Source: Pseudomonas sp. SJZ079 (GTDB taxonomy: Bacteria > Pseudomonadota > Gammaproteobacteria > Pseudomonadales > Pseudomonadaceae). From it: DNA of 64,000 bases. Below the pieces are notes generated by a model. That model made no database searches. It was not told the origin of the DNA and saw nothing but the letters and a program-made list of their open reading frames with translations. Shown here piece by piece: positions 47,968 to 59,681 of the stretch (the stretch's first letter is position 1; every line of letters starts with the position of its first letter). Location of the stretch: contig NZ_VIUH01000007.1 of NCBI RefSeq assembly GCF_007993865.1, positions 107,381-171,380 on the forward strand, in the 5' to 3' direction. The translations under genes and the position numbers were made by a program.

Positions 47968-48340
47968 GGGTTTCCGTCGGCCTGTGCTGGATGCGTCATG
48001 GGCAATCGCAAGATAGAGACTTGGCTCGCGCAACGGGATTGTCGGCGAAGCGCGCATGGCCTCGGAGTTCCGCCATCCGCAGCCGGCAGGGATGACCTTC
48101 GCGCCCTGCGCGCGCGATCAGTCACGCCGCGCCTAAGGATCTCGCCGCCGGTTGCGCGGTGCTGCTGCGCGCCATGCTCAGCGCCTCGGCGGCGATCGCC
48201 AGCGGCAAGCTGGCCGCCGGAGTGGCCTAAAGTGACGGGCTGATGGCGTTTGCGGTCATGGACGGCCGTGGTGCCGGCAGGCAAGCTGCGCGGCTGTGTT
48301 TCCAAACAGCTGTGTTTCCAAACAATGGAGTGGACCCCGC
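47968..48340. other. Intergenic region upstream of ahcY and the MAPEG gene
   Basis: 373 bases between the ahcY promoter and the MAPEG start, with no gene I can support. The only structure seen is a perfect 16-base tandem duplication (gctgtgtttccaaaca, 48293-48308 and 48309-48324) immediately ahead of the MAPEG ribosome site. Confidence 0.55.
48293..48324. repeat. Perfect 16-base tandem duplication
   Basis: gctgtgtttccaaaca occurs twice without a gap, 17 bases before the MAPEG start codon. Each unit holds a small inverted repeat (tgttt/aaaca), so two operator-like half-sites result. Confidence 0.9.
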
Positions 48341-48727
48341 ATGACGCTTGCCTATTGGTGTGTATTGATCGCCCTGTTTCTGCCGTATCTCAGCACCGTC
48401 ACGGCCAAGGCCGTGGGCGGTGGTTTCACCCCGAAGCACAATCACGATCCACGGGCCTTGCAGGTCACCCTGAGTGGCCTGGCGCGGCGCGCCAACAATG
48501 CGCAGCTCAATGGCTTCGAGGTCACCCCGGCGTTCACGGCGGCGGTGATCATTGCGCAGCTGGCCGGCGTTGCGGAGCAAGGCTTGATCGACCTGTTGGC
48601 GGTGGCCTTCATCGTCAGCCGGGTGCTGTATTTCATCTGCTACCTGGCCGACTGGGCGCCGTTGCGCTCGTTGGTCTGGTTCGCCGGCATGGGGTTGATC
48701 ATCAGTCTGTTCGTGGTGTCGGCCTGA
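48341..48727 (+). CDS. MAPEG family membrane protein
   Basis: A 128-residue protein with about four membrane helices and the MAPEG pattern (ARRANNAQLNGFEVTPAFTAAVIIAQ, FIVSRVLYFICYLADW). Eukaryotic MAPEG members handle glutathione and eicosanoids; the bacterial ones are mostly uncharacterised. ATG 48341 follows ATGGAG. It precedes the cytochrome lipoprotein by 149 bases on the same strand. Confidence 0.9.
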   Translation: MTLAYWCVLIALFLPYLSTVTAKAVGGGFTPKHNHDPRALQVTLSGLARRANNAQLNGFEVTPAFTAAVIIAQLAGVAEQGLIDLLAVAFIVSRVLYFICYLADWAPLRSLVWFAGMGLIISLFVVSA

Positions 48728-48876
48728 CCGACGGTTGAGAGCCTGTCACGGGCTGTTGCTAGCGGCCTGTGCGGCCGCGGCCAAGCACTAGCTGCGGGCT
48801 GCGGCAACCTGCCGCGCTTGGCCGGTGCGTTGTGAGTGACGATACTGGCGGCCGTTCCTTTACCGAAGTCGTTGTG

Positions 48877-49320
48877 ATGAAACCGAAAATCCTGCTGCTC
48901 GTGCTCGCCAGCCTGACCCTGACCGCCTGCGGTGGAGTCGACCCGAATTCGCCGCTGGGCAAACGGCAGACCATCTTCAAGCAGATGCTGCACACCAGCG
49001 AAGACCTCGGCGGCATGCTGCGCGGGCGTATCGCCTTCGACGAGCAGAAGTTCGTGGTCGGCGCGGCGCAGCTGGATAAGCTGTCGCGCCAGCCGTGGCA
49101 GCACTTTCCCCAGGTCAAGGAAGACGACAGCAGCGCCAAGGATGAGGTCTGGCAGCGTCAGGAGCGCTTTCAGCAACTGGCCCGCGAATTGGAGAGCGCC
49201 ACCGCGGCGTTGGTCGTCGCCACCACCGCCACGCCGCTGAACAGAGCCGATTTGGCCAAGCCGATGCAGCACGTCGAGGATAGCTGCGAGGCCTGTCATG
49301 AGGAGTTCCGCGCCTATTGA
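48877..49320 (+). CDS. Cytochrome c'-like lipoprotein
   Basis: A 147-residue exported protein. The signal peptide ends in a lipobox (LLVLASLTLTAC), so it should be lipid-anchored. Its C-terminus holds a single haem c site (Cys137, Cys140, His141 in SCEACHEEFRAY), the class II cytochrome position. Helical segments with LGKRQTIFKQMLHTSEDLGGML match the four-helix c' fold. Function not known; electron transfer or nitric oxide binding are possible. The start at 48877 is the only one that gives a signal sequence. Confidence 0.85.
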   Translation: MKPKILLLVLASLTLTACGGVDPNSPLGKRQTIFKQMLHTSEDLGGMLRGRIAFDEQKFVVGAAQLDKLSRQPWQHFPQVKEDDSSAKDEVWQRQERFQQLARELESATAALVVATTATPLNRADLAKPMQHVEDSCEACHEEFRAY

Positions 49321-49353
49321 GGCCTGGCTAGCGGGTTGTCCTGCCGAGTCCGC

Positions 49354-51679
<2,326 letters not shown>

Positions 51680-51729
51680 GGGTGGGGCTCCTGAGACGTA
51701 GGGGGAACCATGATTATTGACCGCCGGCC

Positions 51730-52572
51730 TCAAGCTGGCGCGCCCGCTTCGCGCGATTTTTCGCCCGCAGTGCTCATCTGCCGCAGGGTGCTGGGTGCGC
51801 AGCCAAACTGGCGCTGGAAGGCCGCGGCAAAGCGCGAGGGCGATTGGTAGCCGCAGGCCGCCGCTATTTCGCCCAGGGGTTGTGGGCTGCAACTGATCAG
51901 GCTTAGCGCCTGATCCATACGCGCATCTTGGCGCAAGCGGCTGAACGACAGGCCTTCGGCCGCCAGCTTGCGGCGCAGGGTGGCGCTGCTCATGGCCAGT
52001 TGCATGGCGATTTCGCCGGCCTGCCAGTCGCGGCTCAGGTCGCTGCGCAGCAGGCGCAATGCGCGCTCGCCGGTGTGTCTATGGCTCTGCGAGAACAGCG
52101 CGCCGCCCTGGCCGGCGGCCGCCAGCGCCAACACCAAGCCCTGCCAGGCATGTTCGGCTTGGGCGGCTTGCAGGCTGCCCCGTTCTGCACTGGGCAGCAG
52201 GGCGAGCAGGCTAGCGAAGGCTTCGCGGGCCTTCTCCGTCGGTTCGAAGGCTTCGGCGCTGCGCGGCAGCGCGACGTTCGCCAGTTGCGGGGCGAACAGC
52301 TCATGCAGACGCGCTCGCCAGCCATCCAGTTGGCCCAGCGCCCAGGCATGGTAGTGGCCACTGTGCCGGTCCGGCTGGTTGATCATCTCGACCCGCTGTT
52401 GTCCCGGCAGGACCAGCCAGCTACCTGCTGGCGCGATCAGCCGCTGCTTGCCTAGGCGGATCTGTTTGCTGCCCGAGGTCACAACGATCAACAGCGGCGC
52501 GAGGATTGGGGTGCGACTGAGGCGCAGGGTCTGGTAGCTGTGGAAGGCCAGCAGGGGGAGGGAATTGCTCAA
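51730..52572 (-). CDS. AraC family transcriptional regulator
   Basis: About 280 residues. The N-terminal half is a cupin-like sensing domain (LIVVTSGSKQIRLGKQRLIAPAGSWLVLPG). The C-terminal 100 residues hold two helix-turn-helix units (DWQAGEIAMQLAMSSATLRRKL; LGEIAAACGYQSPSRFAAAFQRQFG). The best start seems to be TTG at 52572, with GGAG seven bases upstream; the frame opens at ATG 52620, close to the metK terminator, so a shorter protein is likelier. It may control the PEBP gene 50 bases downstream. Confidence 0.87.
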   Translation of the reverse strand: MSNSLPLLAFHSYQTLRLSRTPILAPLLIVVTSGSKQIRLGKQRLIAPAGSWLVLPGQQRVEMINQPDRHSGHYHAWALGQLDGWRARLHELFAPQLANVALPRSAEAFEPTEKAREAFASLLALLPSAERGSLQAAQAEHAWQGLVLALAAAGQGGALFSQSHRHTGERALRLLRSDLSRDWQAGEIAMQLAMSSATLRRKLAAEGLSFSRLRQDARMDQALSLISCSPQPLGEIAAACGYQSPSRFAAAFQRQFGCAPSTLRQMSTAGEKSREAGAPA

Positions 52573-52642
52573 GGTTCGGCTCCGTGTTCGTCTGCTGCAG
52601 CTTGCTACAGCCAGCTGCACGGCTCCAGTACGCTCGCAAGAA

Positions 52643-52673
52643 AAAGCCCCGACAGCGTGCGCTGACGGGGCTT
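52643..52673 (-). terminator. Terminator of metK
   Basis: aaagccccg and cggggcttt enclose a smaller cagc/gctg stem. On the minus strand the stem is followed by a T-run (cggggcttttt), 19 bases after the metK stop. Confidence 0.88.
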
Positions 52674-52691
52674 TGGGTATTGCCGTCGGGC

Positions 52692-53882
52692 TTACAGACC
52701 GGCAGCGGCGCGCAGTTCGGCGGCCTTGTCGGTGCGCTCCCAGGTGAAGGCGGTGAAGGTGTCACCTTCGACGGTCATCTCGACCGGAGTACGGCCGAAG
52801 TGGCCGTATGCCGCGGTCGGCTGGTACATCGGGTGCAGCAGGTCGAGCATCTTGGTGATGGCGTACGGGCGCAGATCGAAGTGCTCGCGCACCAGTTGGA
52901 TGATCTTGTCGTCGCCGATCTTGCTGGTGCCGAAGGTGTTGATCGAGATCGAGGTCGGTTGCGCCACGCCGATGGCGTAGGACACCTGAATCTCGCAGCG
53001 CTCGGCCAGGCCGGCGGCGACTATGTTCTTGGCCACGTAGCGGCCGGCATAGGCGGCGCTGCGGTCGACCTTGGACGGGTCCTTGCCGGAGAAGGCGCCA
53101 CCGCCGTGACGGGCCATGCCGCCGTAGGTGTCGACGATGATCTTGCGCCCGGTCAGGCCGCAGTCGCCGACGGGGCCGCCGATCACGAACTGGCCGGTCG
53201 GGTTGATGTGGAACTGGGTGTCTTTGTGCAGCAGTTCGGCCGGCAGGGCGTGCTTGACGATCAGCTCCATCACGCCCTCGCGCAGGTCGTTGTAGCTGAC
53301 CTCGGGGTTGTGCTGGGTGGACAGGACGACGGCGTCGATGCCGACCACCTTGCCGTTCTCGTAGCGGCAGGTGACCTGGCTCTTGGCATCCGGGCGCAGC
53401 CACGGCAGCAGGCCGGACTTGCGCGCTTCGGCCTGGCGCTCGACCAGGCGATGGGAGAAACAGATCGGTGCGGGCATCAGCACGTCGGTTTCGTTGCTGG
53501 CGTAGCCGAACATCAGGCCCTGGTCGCCGGCGCCCTGGTCTTCCGGCCGCGAACGGTCGACGCCCTGGTTGATGTCCGGGGACTGCTTACCGATGATGTT
53601 CAGCACACCGCAGGTGGCGCCGTCGAAGCCCACGTCGGAGCTGTTGTAGCCGATGTCGATGATGACCTTGCGCACCAGCTCTTCCAGGTCGATCCAGGCC
53701 GAGGTGGTGACTTCGCCGGCGATGATCGCGACGCCGGTCTTGACCAGGGTTTCGCAGGCTACGCGGGCGTATTTGTCCTTGGCGATGATGGCGTCCAGCA
53801 CCGCATCGGAGATCTGGTCGGCGATTTTGTCGGGGTGGCCTTCGGACACGGACTCGGAGGTAAACAGGGAGTATTCGCTCAT
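52692..53882 (-). CDS. metK: S-adenosylmethionine synthetase MetK
   Basis: A 396-residue enzyme joining methionine and ATP to [28 protein letters not shown] is the family N-terminus; [33 protein letters not shown] and [20 protein letters not shown] are conserved. It lies 21 bases after the ArsR-methyltransferase gene, so both are probably cotranscribed and controlled by that regulator. No SAM riboswitch is found upstream. Confidence 0.98.
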   Translation of the reverse strand: MSEYSLFTSESVSEGHPDKIADQISDAVLDAIIAKDKYARVACETLVKTGVAIIAGEVTTSAWIDLEELVRKVIIDIGYNSSDVGFDGATCGVLNIIGKQSPDINQGVDRSRPEDQGAGDQGLMFGYASNETDVLMPAPICFSHRLVERQAEARKSGLLPWLRPDAKSQVTCRYENGKVVGIDAVVLSTQHNPEVSYNDLREGVMELIVKHALPAELLHKDTQFHINPTGQFVIGGPVGDCGLTGRKIIVDTYGGMARHGGGAFSGKDPSKVDRSAAYAGRYVAKNIVAAGLAERCEIQVSYAIGVAQPTSISINTFGTSKIGDDKIIQLVREHFDLRPYAITKMLDLLHPMYQPTAAYGHFGRTPVEMTVEGDTFTAFTWERTDKAAELRAAAGL

Positions 53883-53903
53883 CTATCGGTCTTCCTAAAT
53901 TAA

Positions 53904-54941
53904 TTACCGGTGGGTGAGGGCGCCGTTCGAGCCAGCTCGCGAGCTGGTTTTAGGGCCTGTGTGTTCATCCGGCTTGGCAAAGTGCCGCACCTGAATCTGG
54001 AAACCATTGCGTAAGCCCACATACAGGCTTTCGCCGGGCGTGAGCCCTGCGGCTAAGGCCCAGCGGGCCAAATCGTCCTGCTCAAAACCCAACCAGAGAT
54101 CACCGCAGGCCTGCCTGGCCCAACTCTGGTTGTGGCTGCACAACTCGGTTATCAGCAAACTGCCGCCGGCTTTGACACGCACCGCCAGGTGCTTCAAGGC
54201 TTCGGCGGGGGCGGCGAAATGGTGCAGGACCATGTTCAACACCACGCAGTCGGCGGCCGGGTACTCGTCATGCAAGGCATCGGCGAGTTTCAGTTCGACG
54301 TTGCCCAAACCCTCGTTACTGCAGCGCAGGCTGGCCAGTTCGAGCATCGCCGGGCTGTTGTCCAGCGCGGTGACTCGGGCGAAGCGGCGCGCCAGTTCGG
54401 GTAGAAAACCGCCATCGCCGGGGCCGACTTCCAGCACCGAGGCCTGCGCGCTGAAGCCCAAGGCATCGAGCAGGGCCAGCACGCTGTCGCGGTATTGCGG
54501 CAGGCCGGCGATCAGGTCCTGCTGGGCCTGGAAGTTCGCCGCCATGCGCGCGAAAAAATCCTGGCTGGCCGCCGCGCGCTGGCCATGCACCTGGCCGATC
54601 CGCAGGTGCACTTCGACGGGCAACCCCAGCGCATCGACCTCGTCGAGCAGGGCGGCGTGCAACCTGCCGCCGAGGCGCTCGCCCTGGGCCAGGGCGCGGC
54701 GGTAGAAGATCGCATTGCCTTCGCGCCGTGTCGCCACCAGCCCGGCCTGGGCCAATACCTTGAGGTGATGACTCATGCCCGATTGGCCGATGGCGAAGAT
54801 CTGCGCCAGTTCCAATACGCCGAACGAGTCATTGCTCAAGGCGCGCAGCACGTTCAGGCGCAGCGGGTCGCCGCCGGCCTTGCACAGGGCGGCCAGTTCG
54901 TCGGCAGGCTCGAAACTCAGCTGGGGCATACGCATATTCAT
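53904..54941 (-). CDS. ArsR-type regulator fused to SAM-dependent methyltransferase (SahR-like)
   Basis: A 345-residue protein. The first 90 residues form a winged helix of the ArsR kind (LRLNVLRALSNDSFGVLELAQIFAIGQSGMSHHLKVL). The rest is a class I methyltransferase with the SAM motif SVLEVGPGDGGFLPELA, ALDNSPAMLELA and CVVLNMVLHHF. ArsR regulators named SahR control SAM-cycle genes in Proteobacteria in response to S-adenosylhomocysteine (recalled), and the position directly ahead of metK fits. The methyltransferase fold may serve as the ligand sensor rather than an enzyme. ATGs at 54941, 54935 and 54929 are all possible starts. Confidence 0.88.
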   Translation of the reverse strand: MNMRMPQLSFEPADELAALCKAGGDPLRLNVLRALSNDSFGVLELAQIFAIGQSGMSHHLKVLAQAGLVATRREGNAIFYRRALAQGERLGGRLHAALLDEVDALGLPVEVHLRIGQVHGQRAAASQDFFARMAANFQAQQDLIAGLPQYRDSVLALLDALGFSAQASVLEVGPGDGGFLPELARRFARVTALDNSPAMLELASLRCSNEGLGNVELKLADALHDEYPAADCVVLNMVLHHFAAPAEALKHLAVRVKAGGSLLITELCSHNQSWARQACGDLWLGFEQDDLARWALAAGLTPGESLYVGLRNGFQIQVRHFAKPDEHTGPKTSSRAGSNGALTHR

Positions 54942-54950
54942 AGGGTGCGA

Positions 54951-54979
54951 AGTCTAGTCGGTCATTTTTCATACAGCAA
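54951..54979 (-). promoter_or_regulatory. Probable promoter of arsR-metK
   Basis: TTGCTG (54979-54974), 17 bases, then TAGACT (54956-54951) on the minus strand. The -35 box lies on the edge of the large palindrome, so a bound dimer would block it. The inferred transcript start is only a few bases ahead of ATG 54941, implying a very short leader or use of ATG 54929. Confidence 0.55.
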
Positions 54980-55012
54980 CAGCAATATCAAAAAGTTTTG
55001 ATATTGCTGTTG
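54977..55012. promoter_or_regulatory. 36-bp perfect palindrome, probable operator of the ArsR-type regulator
   Basis: Two 17-base arms (caacagcaatatcaaaa and its exact inverse) are separated by two bases. The core ATATCAAAA..TTTTGATAT is AT-rich in a GC-rich region. It lies between the divergent arsR-metK and tkt transcripts. Such a long perfect operator is expected for a dimeric or tetrameric winged-helix repressor. Confidence 0.85.
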
Positions 55013-55165
55013 CGCGACCGGGTTTGTTCGGCGTCTGACGCTGCTCAGGCCAGAAAACATTGCCCCTGCGACCATCTGTCATTGCCCCGCACCGCCTGGG
55101 TGGGCGAAAATAGCCGCCTTTTTCCGCCCCCTTCGTATAACCAGCAGCCCCTTGGAGATTCAGTG

Positions 55166-57163
55166 ATGCCCAGCCGTCGTGAGCGTGCCAATGCCATTCG
55201 TGCCCTCAGCATGGATGCCGTGCAGAAAGCCAACAGCGGCCATCCCGGTGCCCCGATGGGCATGGCCGATATCGCCGAAGTGTTGTGGCGCGACTACCTC
55301 AAGCACAATCCGAGCAACCCGGAGTTCGCCGATCGCGACCGTTTCGTGATGTCCAACGGTCACGGCTCGATGCTGGTTTACTCGTTGCTGCACCTGACCG
55401 GTTACGACCTGGGCATCGAAGACCTCAAGCAGTTCCGCCAGATGGGCAGCCGCACCCCCGGTCACCCGGAGTACGGCTACACCCCAGGCGTCGAAACCAC
55501 CACCGGGCCGCTCGGCCAGGGGTTGGCCAACGCCGTGGGCTTCGCCCTGGCCGAGAAGATCATGGCGGCGCAGTTCAACCGTGACGGCCACAGCATCGTC
55601 GATCACAACACCTACGTGTTCCTCGGCGACGGCTGCATGATGGAAGGCATCAGCCATGAAGTCAGCGCGCTGGCCGGCACCCTCGGCCTGGGTAAGTTGA
55701 TCGCTTTCTACGACGACAACGGCATCTCCATCGACGGCGAAGTCGAGGGCTGGTTCACCGACGACACGCCGAAGCGCTTCGAGGCCTACGGCTGGCTGGT
55801 GATCCGCAATGTCGACGGCCACGACGCGGAAGAAATCAAGATCGCCATCGACACCGCGCGCAAGAGCGCGCAGCCGACGCTGATCTGCTGCAAGACCACC
55901 ATCGGTTTCGGTTCGCCGAACAAGCAAGGCAAGGAAGATTGCCACGGCGCCCCGCTGGGTAACGACGAAATCGCCCTGACCCGCGCCGCCCTGGGCTGGA
56001 ACCATGGCCCCTTCGAGATCCCCAGCGAGATCTACGCCGAGTGGGATGCCAAGGACGCCGGCGCCGCCGTCGAGGCCGAGTGGGATCAACGCTTCGCCGC
56101 CTACGCTGCCGCCTACCCGGAACTGGCCAGCGAATTCACCCGTCGGGTCAAGGGTGAGCTGCCGGCCGATTTCGCCGAGAAGGCCGCGGCCTATATCGCC
56201 GAAGTCGCGGCCAAGGGTGAAACCATCGCCAGCCGCAAGGCCAGCCAGAACGCGCTGAATGCCTTCGGCCCGCTGCTGCCGGAATTCCTCGGCGGCTCCG
56301 CCGACCTGGCCGGCTCCAACCTGACCCTGTGGAAGGGCTGCAAGGGCGTCAGCGCCGAGGACGCGTCAGGCAACTACATGTACTACGGCGTGCGCGAGTT
56401 CGGCATGAGCGCGATCATGAACGGTGTCGCCCTGCACGGTGGTCTGGTGCCTTACGGTGCGACCTTCCTGGTGTTCATGGAGTACGCCTGCAACGCCGTG
56501 CGCATGGCCGCGCTGATGAAGAAACGTGTGCTGTACGTCTATACCCATGACTCCATCGGCCTCGGCGAAGACGGTCCGACCCACCAGCCGATCGAGCAGC
56601 TGGCCAGCCTGCGCAGCACGCCGAACCTGAACACCTGGCGTCCGTGCGACGCGGTGGAGTCGGCGGTGGCGTGGAAGTGCGCGATCGAGCGCAACGACGG
56701 CCCCTCGGCGCTGATCTTCTCCCGGCAGAACCTGGCCCACCAGCAGCGTGACGCCGCCCAGTTGGCCGACGTCGCGCGCGGTGGCTACGTGCTGAAGGAC
56801 TGCGCCGGCGAGCCGGAGCTGATCCTGATCGCCACCGGCTCGGAAGTCGGTCTGGCGATGCAGGCCTGTGAGCAGCTGACAGCGCAGGGCCGCAAGGTCC
56901 GCGTGGTGTCGATGCCGTCGACTTCGGTGTTCGATCAGCAGGACGCCGCCTACAAGCAGGCCGTGTTGCCGCTGCAAGTGGGCGCGCGGGTTGCCATCGA
57001 GGCCGCGCATGCGGACTTCTGGTACAAGTACGTCGGTCTGGAGGGTCGCATCATCGGCATGACCACCTTCGGTGAGTCCGCCCCGGCGCCCGCCCTGTTC
57101 GAGCATTTCGGCTTCACCGTGGAGAACATCCTGGAAACCGCCGCCGAACTGTTGGACGCCTGA
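55166..57163 (+). CDS. tkt: Transketolase
   Basis: A 665-residue thiamine-diphosphate enzyme exchanging two-carbon units in the pentose phosphate pathway. [20 protein letters not shown] is the family start, behind TTGGAG; the frame is open to 54998. Visible motifs are [13 protein letters not shown], the TPP motif [23 protein letters not shown] and [13 protein letters not shown]. It heads the tkt-epd-pgk-fba group and is divergent from arsR-metK across the palindrome. Confidence 0.97.
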   Translation: MPSRRERANAIRALSMDAVQKANSGHPGAPMGMADIAEVLWRDYLKHNPSNPEFADRDRFVMSNGHGSMLVYSLLHLTGYDLGIEDLKQFRQMGSRTPGHPEYGYTPGVETTTGPLGQGLANAVGFALAEKIMAAQFNRDGHSIVDHNTYVFLGDGCMMEGISHEVSALAGTLGLGKLIAFYDDNGISIDGEVEGWFTDDTPKRFEAYGWLVIRNVDGHDAEEIKIAIDTARKSAQPTLICCKTTIGFGSPNKQGKEDCHGAPLGNDEIALTRAALGWNHGPFEIPSEIYAEWDAKDAGAAVEAEWDQRFAAYAAAYPELASEFTRRVKGELPADFAEKAAAYIAEVAAKGETIASRKASQNALNAFGPLLPEFLGGSADLAGSNLTLWKGCKGVSAEDASGNYMYYGVREFGMSAIMNGVALHGGLVPYGATFLVFMEYACNAVRMAALMKKRVLYVYTHDSIGLGEDGPTHQPIEQLASLRSTPNLNTWRPCDAVESAVAWKCAIERNDGPSALIFSRQNLAHQQRDAAQLADVARGGYVLKDCAGEPELILIATGSEVGLAMQACEQLTAQGRKVRVVSMPSTSVFDQQDAAYKQAVLPLQVGARVAIEAAHADFWYKYVGLEGRIIGMTTFGESAPAPALFEHFGFTVENILETAAELLDA

Positions 57164-57170
57164 CGTGCCT

Positions 57171-57231
57171 CTGTAGGAGCGAGCTTGCTCGCGATGCTTG
57201 GCATTGATCGCGAGCAAGCTCGCTCCTACAG
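57171..57231. repeat. REP-type hairpin between tkt and epd
   Basis: ctgtaggagcgagcttgctc and onward (57171-57195) pairs over 25 bases with its exact inverse (57207-57231) around an 11-base loop. GTAGGAGCGAGCTTGCTCGCGA is a well-known Pseudomonas repetitive extragenic palindrome. It begins 7 bases after the tkt stop and may separate tkt from epd expression. Confidence 0.93.
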
Positions 57232-57258
57232 GTTGTCCTCATCCATCAAGGGATGCCC

Positions 57259-58326
57259 ATGTCCAAACGCCCCTATAAAGTAGCCCTCAACGGCTACGGC
57301 CGCATCGGCCGCTGCGTACTGCGTGCCCTGCACGAGCGCGGCGCGGGTGCGGGCCTGGAGATCGTCGCCTTGAACGACCTGGCCGACCAGGCCAGCCTCG
57401 AGTACCTGACCCGCTTCGACTCCACCCACGGGCGTTTCCCCGGCGAGGTGAGGGTCGAGGGCGATTGCCTGCACATCAATGGCGATAGCGTCAGGGTGCT
57501 ACGCCAGGCGACGCCGGAAGGGGTCGACTGGGCTGCGCTGGATATCGATCTGCTGCTGGAGTGTTCCGGGCAGTACACCACCCGCGCCGATGCCGCGCGC
57601 TTTCTGCATGCCGGTGCGCCGCGGGTGCTGCTGTCGCAACCGATGGCCAGCGAAGCGGATGTCGACGCCACCATCGTCTACGGGGTCAATCAGCACGCCC
57701 TGAGCGGCGCGGAGCGGCTGGTCTCCAACGCCTCCTGCACCACCAACTGCGGGGTGCCGCTGTTGAAGTTGCTGAATGAGGCGGTGGGCCTGGAGTACGT
57801 CTCCATCACCACCATTCACTCGGCGATGAACGATCAGCCGGTGATCGATGCCTACCACCATGAGGACTTGCGCCGCACCCGTTCGGCGTTCCAGTCGGTG
57901 ATTCCGGTGTCGACCGGTTTGGCGCGTGGCATCGAGCGTTTGCTACCGGAACTATCCGGGCGCATCCAGGCCAAAGCCATTCGGGTACCGACGGTGAACG
58001 TGTCGTGCCTGGATATCACCCTGCAGACCTGCCGCGACACCTCGGCCGAGGAGATCAACCGGGTGCTCCGCGAGGCTGCGGAGAGCGGGCCGCTGAAAGG
58101 GCTGCTGGCCTACACCGAACTGCCGCATGCCAGCTGCGATTTCAACCATGACCCGCATTCGGCCATCGTCGACGGCAGCCAGACCCGGGTCTCCGGCCCG
58201 CGCCTGGTCAACCTGCTGGCTTGGTTCGACAACGAGTGGGGCTTTGCCAATCGCATGCTCGATGTGGCCGAACATTACCTTGCGGTCTCCACCGCCTCTA
58301 TTCAAACAGCCCCCGTGAAGGACTGA
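57259..58326 (+). CDS. epd: Erythrose-4-phosphate dehydrogenase Epd
   Basis: A 355-residue GAPDH-fold enzyme oxidising erythrose 4-phosphate to 4-phosphoerythronate for pyridoxal phosphate synthesis. NAD site [16 protein letters not shown]; catalytic Cys160 in [33 protein letters not shown] and [13 protein letters not shown]. The non-GAPDH features (long [14 protein letters not shown] insert, [26 protein letters not shown]) favour Epd, as does the position between tkt and pgk. ATG 57259 is preferred to 57253 because of the family start [12 protein letters not shown]. Confidence 0.93.
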   Translation: MSKRPYKVALNGYGRIGRCVLRALHERGAGAGLEIVALNDLADQASLEYLTRFDSTHGRFPGEVRVEGDCLHINGDSVRVLRQATPEGVDWAALDIDLLLECSGQYTTRADAARFLHAGAPRVLLSQPMASEADVDATIVYGVNQHALSGAERLVSNASCTTNCGVPLLKLLNEAVGLEYVSITTIHSAMNDQPVIDAYHHEDLRRTRSAFQSVIPVSTGLARGIERLLPELSGRIQAKAIRVPTVNVSCLDITLQTCRDTSAEEINRVLREAAESGPLKGLLAYTELPHASCDFNHDPHSAIVDGSQTRVSGPRLVNLLAWFDNEWGFANRMLDVAEHYLAVSTASIQTAPVKD

Positions 58327-58330
58327 TTTC

Positions 58331-59503
58331 ATGACTACGCCGTTCGAAACCATAGCGAAGATGATCGACCTCGACCTCCAGGGTCAGCGCGTGCTGATCC
58401 GCGAAGACCTCAACGTGCCGGTAAAAGACGGCGCAGTGAGCAGCGATGCGCGCATTCTCGCCGCCCTGCCGACCATCAAGCTGGCGCTGGAGAAGGGTGC
58501 GGCGGTCATGTTGTGTTCGCACCTGGGGCGTCCGAACGAGGGCGAATACAGCGAGGCGGATAGCCTCAAACCGGTCGCCGACTACCTCTCCAAGGCCCTC
58601 GGCCGCGACGTGCCGCTGATCAAGGACTACCTCGGCGGCATCCAGATCGCGCCGGGCGAGCTGGTGCTGCTGGAGAACGTGCGCTTCAACCCGGGCGAGA
58701 AGAAAAATACCGATGCACTGGCCCAGCAATACGCCGCGCTGTGCGACGTGTTCGTCATGGACGCCTTCGGTACCGCCCACCGCGCCCAGGGCTCGACCCA
58801 TGGTGTGGCCAAGTTCGCCAAGCTCGCCTGCGCCGGTCCGCTGCTGGCCGCCGAACTGGACGCCCTGGGCAAGGCCCTGGGTAACCCGGCCACGCCGATG
58901 GCGGCGATCGTCGCCGGCTCCAAGGTGTCGACCAAGCTGGATGTGCTGAACAGCCTGAGCCAGATCTGCGACCAGCTGATCGTCGGCGGCGGCATCGCCA
59001 ACACCTTCCTCGCCGCTGCCGGCTTCCCGGTCGGCAAGTCACTGTACGAGGCCGATCTGCTCGACACCGCCAAGGCCATCGCGGCCAAGGTCAGCGTGCC
59101 GTTGCCGGTGGACGTGGTGGTGGCCAAGGCCTTCGCCGCAGACGCCGAGGCCACCGTCAAGCTGGTCGCCGAGGTAGCCGAGGACGACATGATCCTCGAC
59201 ATCGGCCCGCAGACCGCGGCGCTATTTGCCGAATTGCTCAAGTCCAGCAAGACCATCCTGTGGAACGGTCCGGTCGGGGTGTTCGAGTTCGACCAGTTCG
59301 GCGAAGGCACCAAGGCCCTGGCCCTGGCCATCGCCGAGAGCCCGGCGTTCTCCATCGCCGGAGGTGGCGACACCCTGGCGGCGATCGACAAGTACGGCGT
59401 GGCCGACAAGATCAGCTACATCTCCACCGGTGGCGGTGCCTTCCTCGAATTCGTCGAGGGCAAGGTCCTGCCGGCCGTTGAGGTGCTGCAGCAGCGCGCG
59501 TAG
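58331..59503 (+). CDS. pgk: Phosphoglycerate kinase Pgk
   Basis: A 390-residue glycolytic/gluconeogenic kinase, starting 4 bases after the epd stop with GAAGGA ahead of it. Signatures: [54 protein letters not shown] and [16 protein letters not shown]. The TAG stop codon lies inside the start of the intergenic repeat at 59499. Confidence 0.97.
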   Translation: MTTPFETIAKMIDLDLQGQRVLIREDLNVPVKDGAVSSDARILAALPTIKLALEKGAAVMLCSHLGRPNEGEYSEADSLKPVADYLSKALGRDVPLIKDYLGGIQIAPGELVLLENVRFNPGEKKNTDALAQQYAALCDVFVMDAFGTAHRAQGSTHGVAKFAKLACAGPLLAAELDALGKALGNPATPMAAIVAGSKVSTKLDVLNSLSQICDQLIVGGGIANTFLAAAGFPVGKSLYEADLLDTAKAIAAKVSVPLPVDVVVAKAFAADAEATVKLVAEVAEDDMILDIGPQTAALFAELLKSSKTILWNGPVGVFEFDQFGEGTKALALAIAESPAFSIAGGGDTLAAIDKYGVADKISYISTGGGAFLEFVEGKVLPAVEVLQQRA

Positions 59504-59575
59504 GGTGGGTTAGCCGCGTAGTGGCGTAACTCACCACTGAATCTCAAGGCAACCCGGATTTCATCCGGGCTACGG
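59499..59575. repeat. Intergenic repeat pair between pgk and fba
   Basis: gcgtagggtgggttagccgc is followed by gcgtaactcacc, its imperfect inverse, and then by a second stem (cccggat/atccggg at 59553-59569). The pgk stop codon TAG (59501-59503) is part of the first arm. Same family as 46286; the inverted arm orientation suggests a mobile or scattered element. Confidence 0.75.
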
Positions 59576-59681
59576 ATTGAATAAGAGACCAGGCTGCCCC
59601 TTGGTCTCCAATAACTTGAATAGCCCCTGCCGCTGCGGCAGGCTTGACCGATTAATGAGCCCAACCGGGAGAAAGAACACC

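Noticed and set aside
47926..48243. Plus-strand frame of 105 codons between ahcY and the MAPEG gene
   Set aside because: It overlaps the ahcY promoter, has no ribosome site and the translation shows no recognisable features.
52584..53903. Long plus-strand open frame (439 codons) opposite metK
   Set aside because: It is the antisense shadow of a clearly conserved metK in GC-rich DNA; the translation is Gly/Val/Asp-rich with no family features.
53883..53903. SAM riboswitch considered upstream of metK
   Set aside because: Only 21 bases separate metK from the preceding gene, too short for an aptamer, and the region ahead of the ArsR gene shows a palindrome instead.
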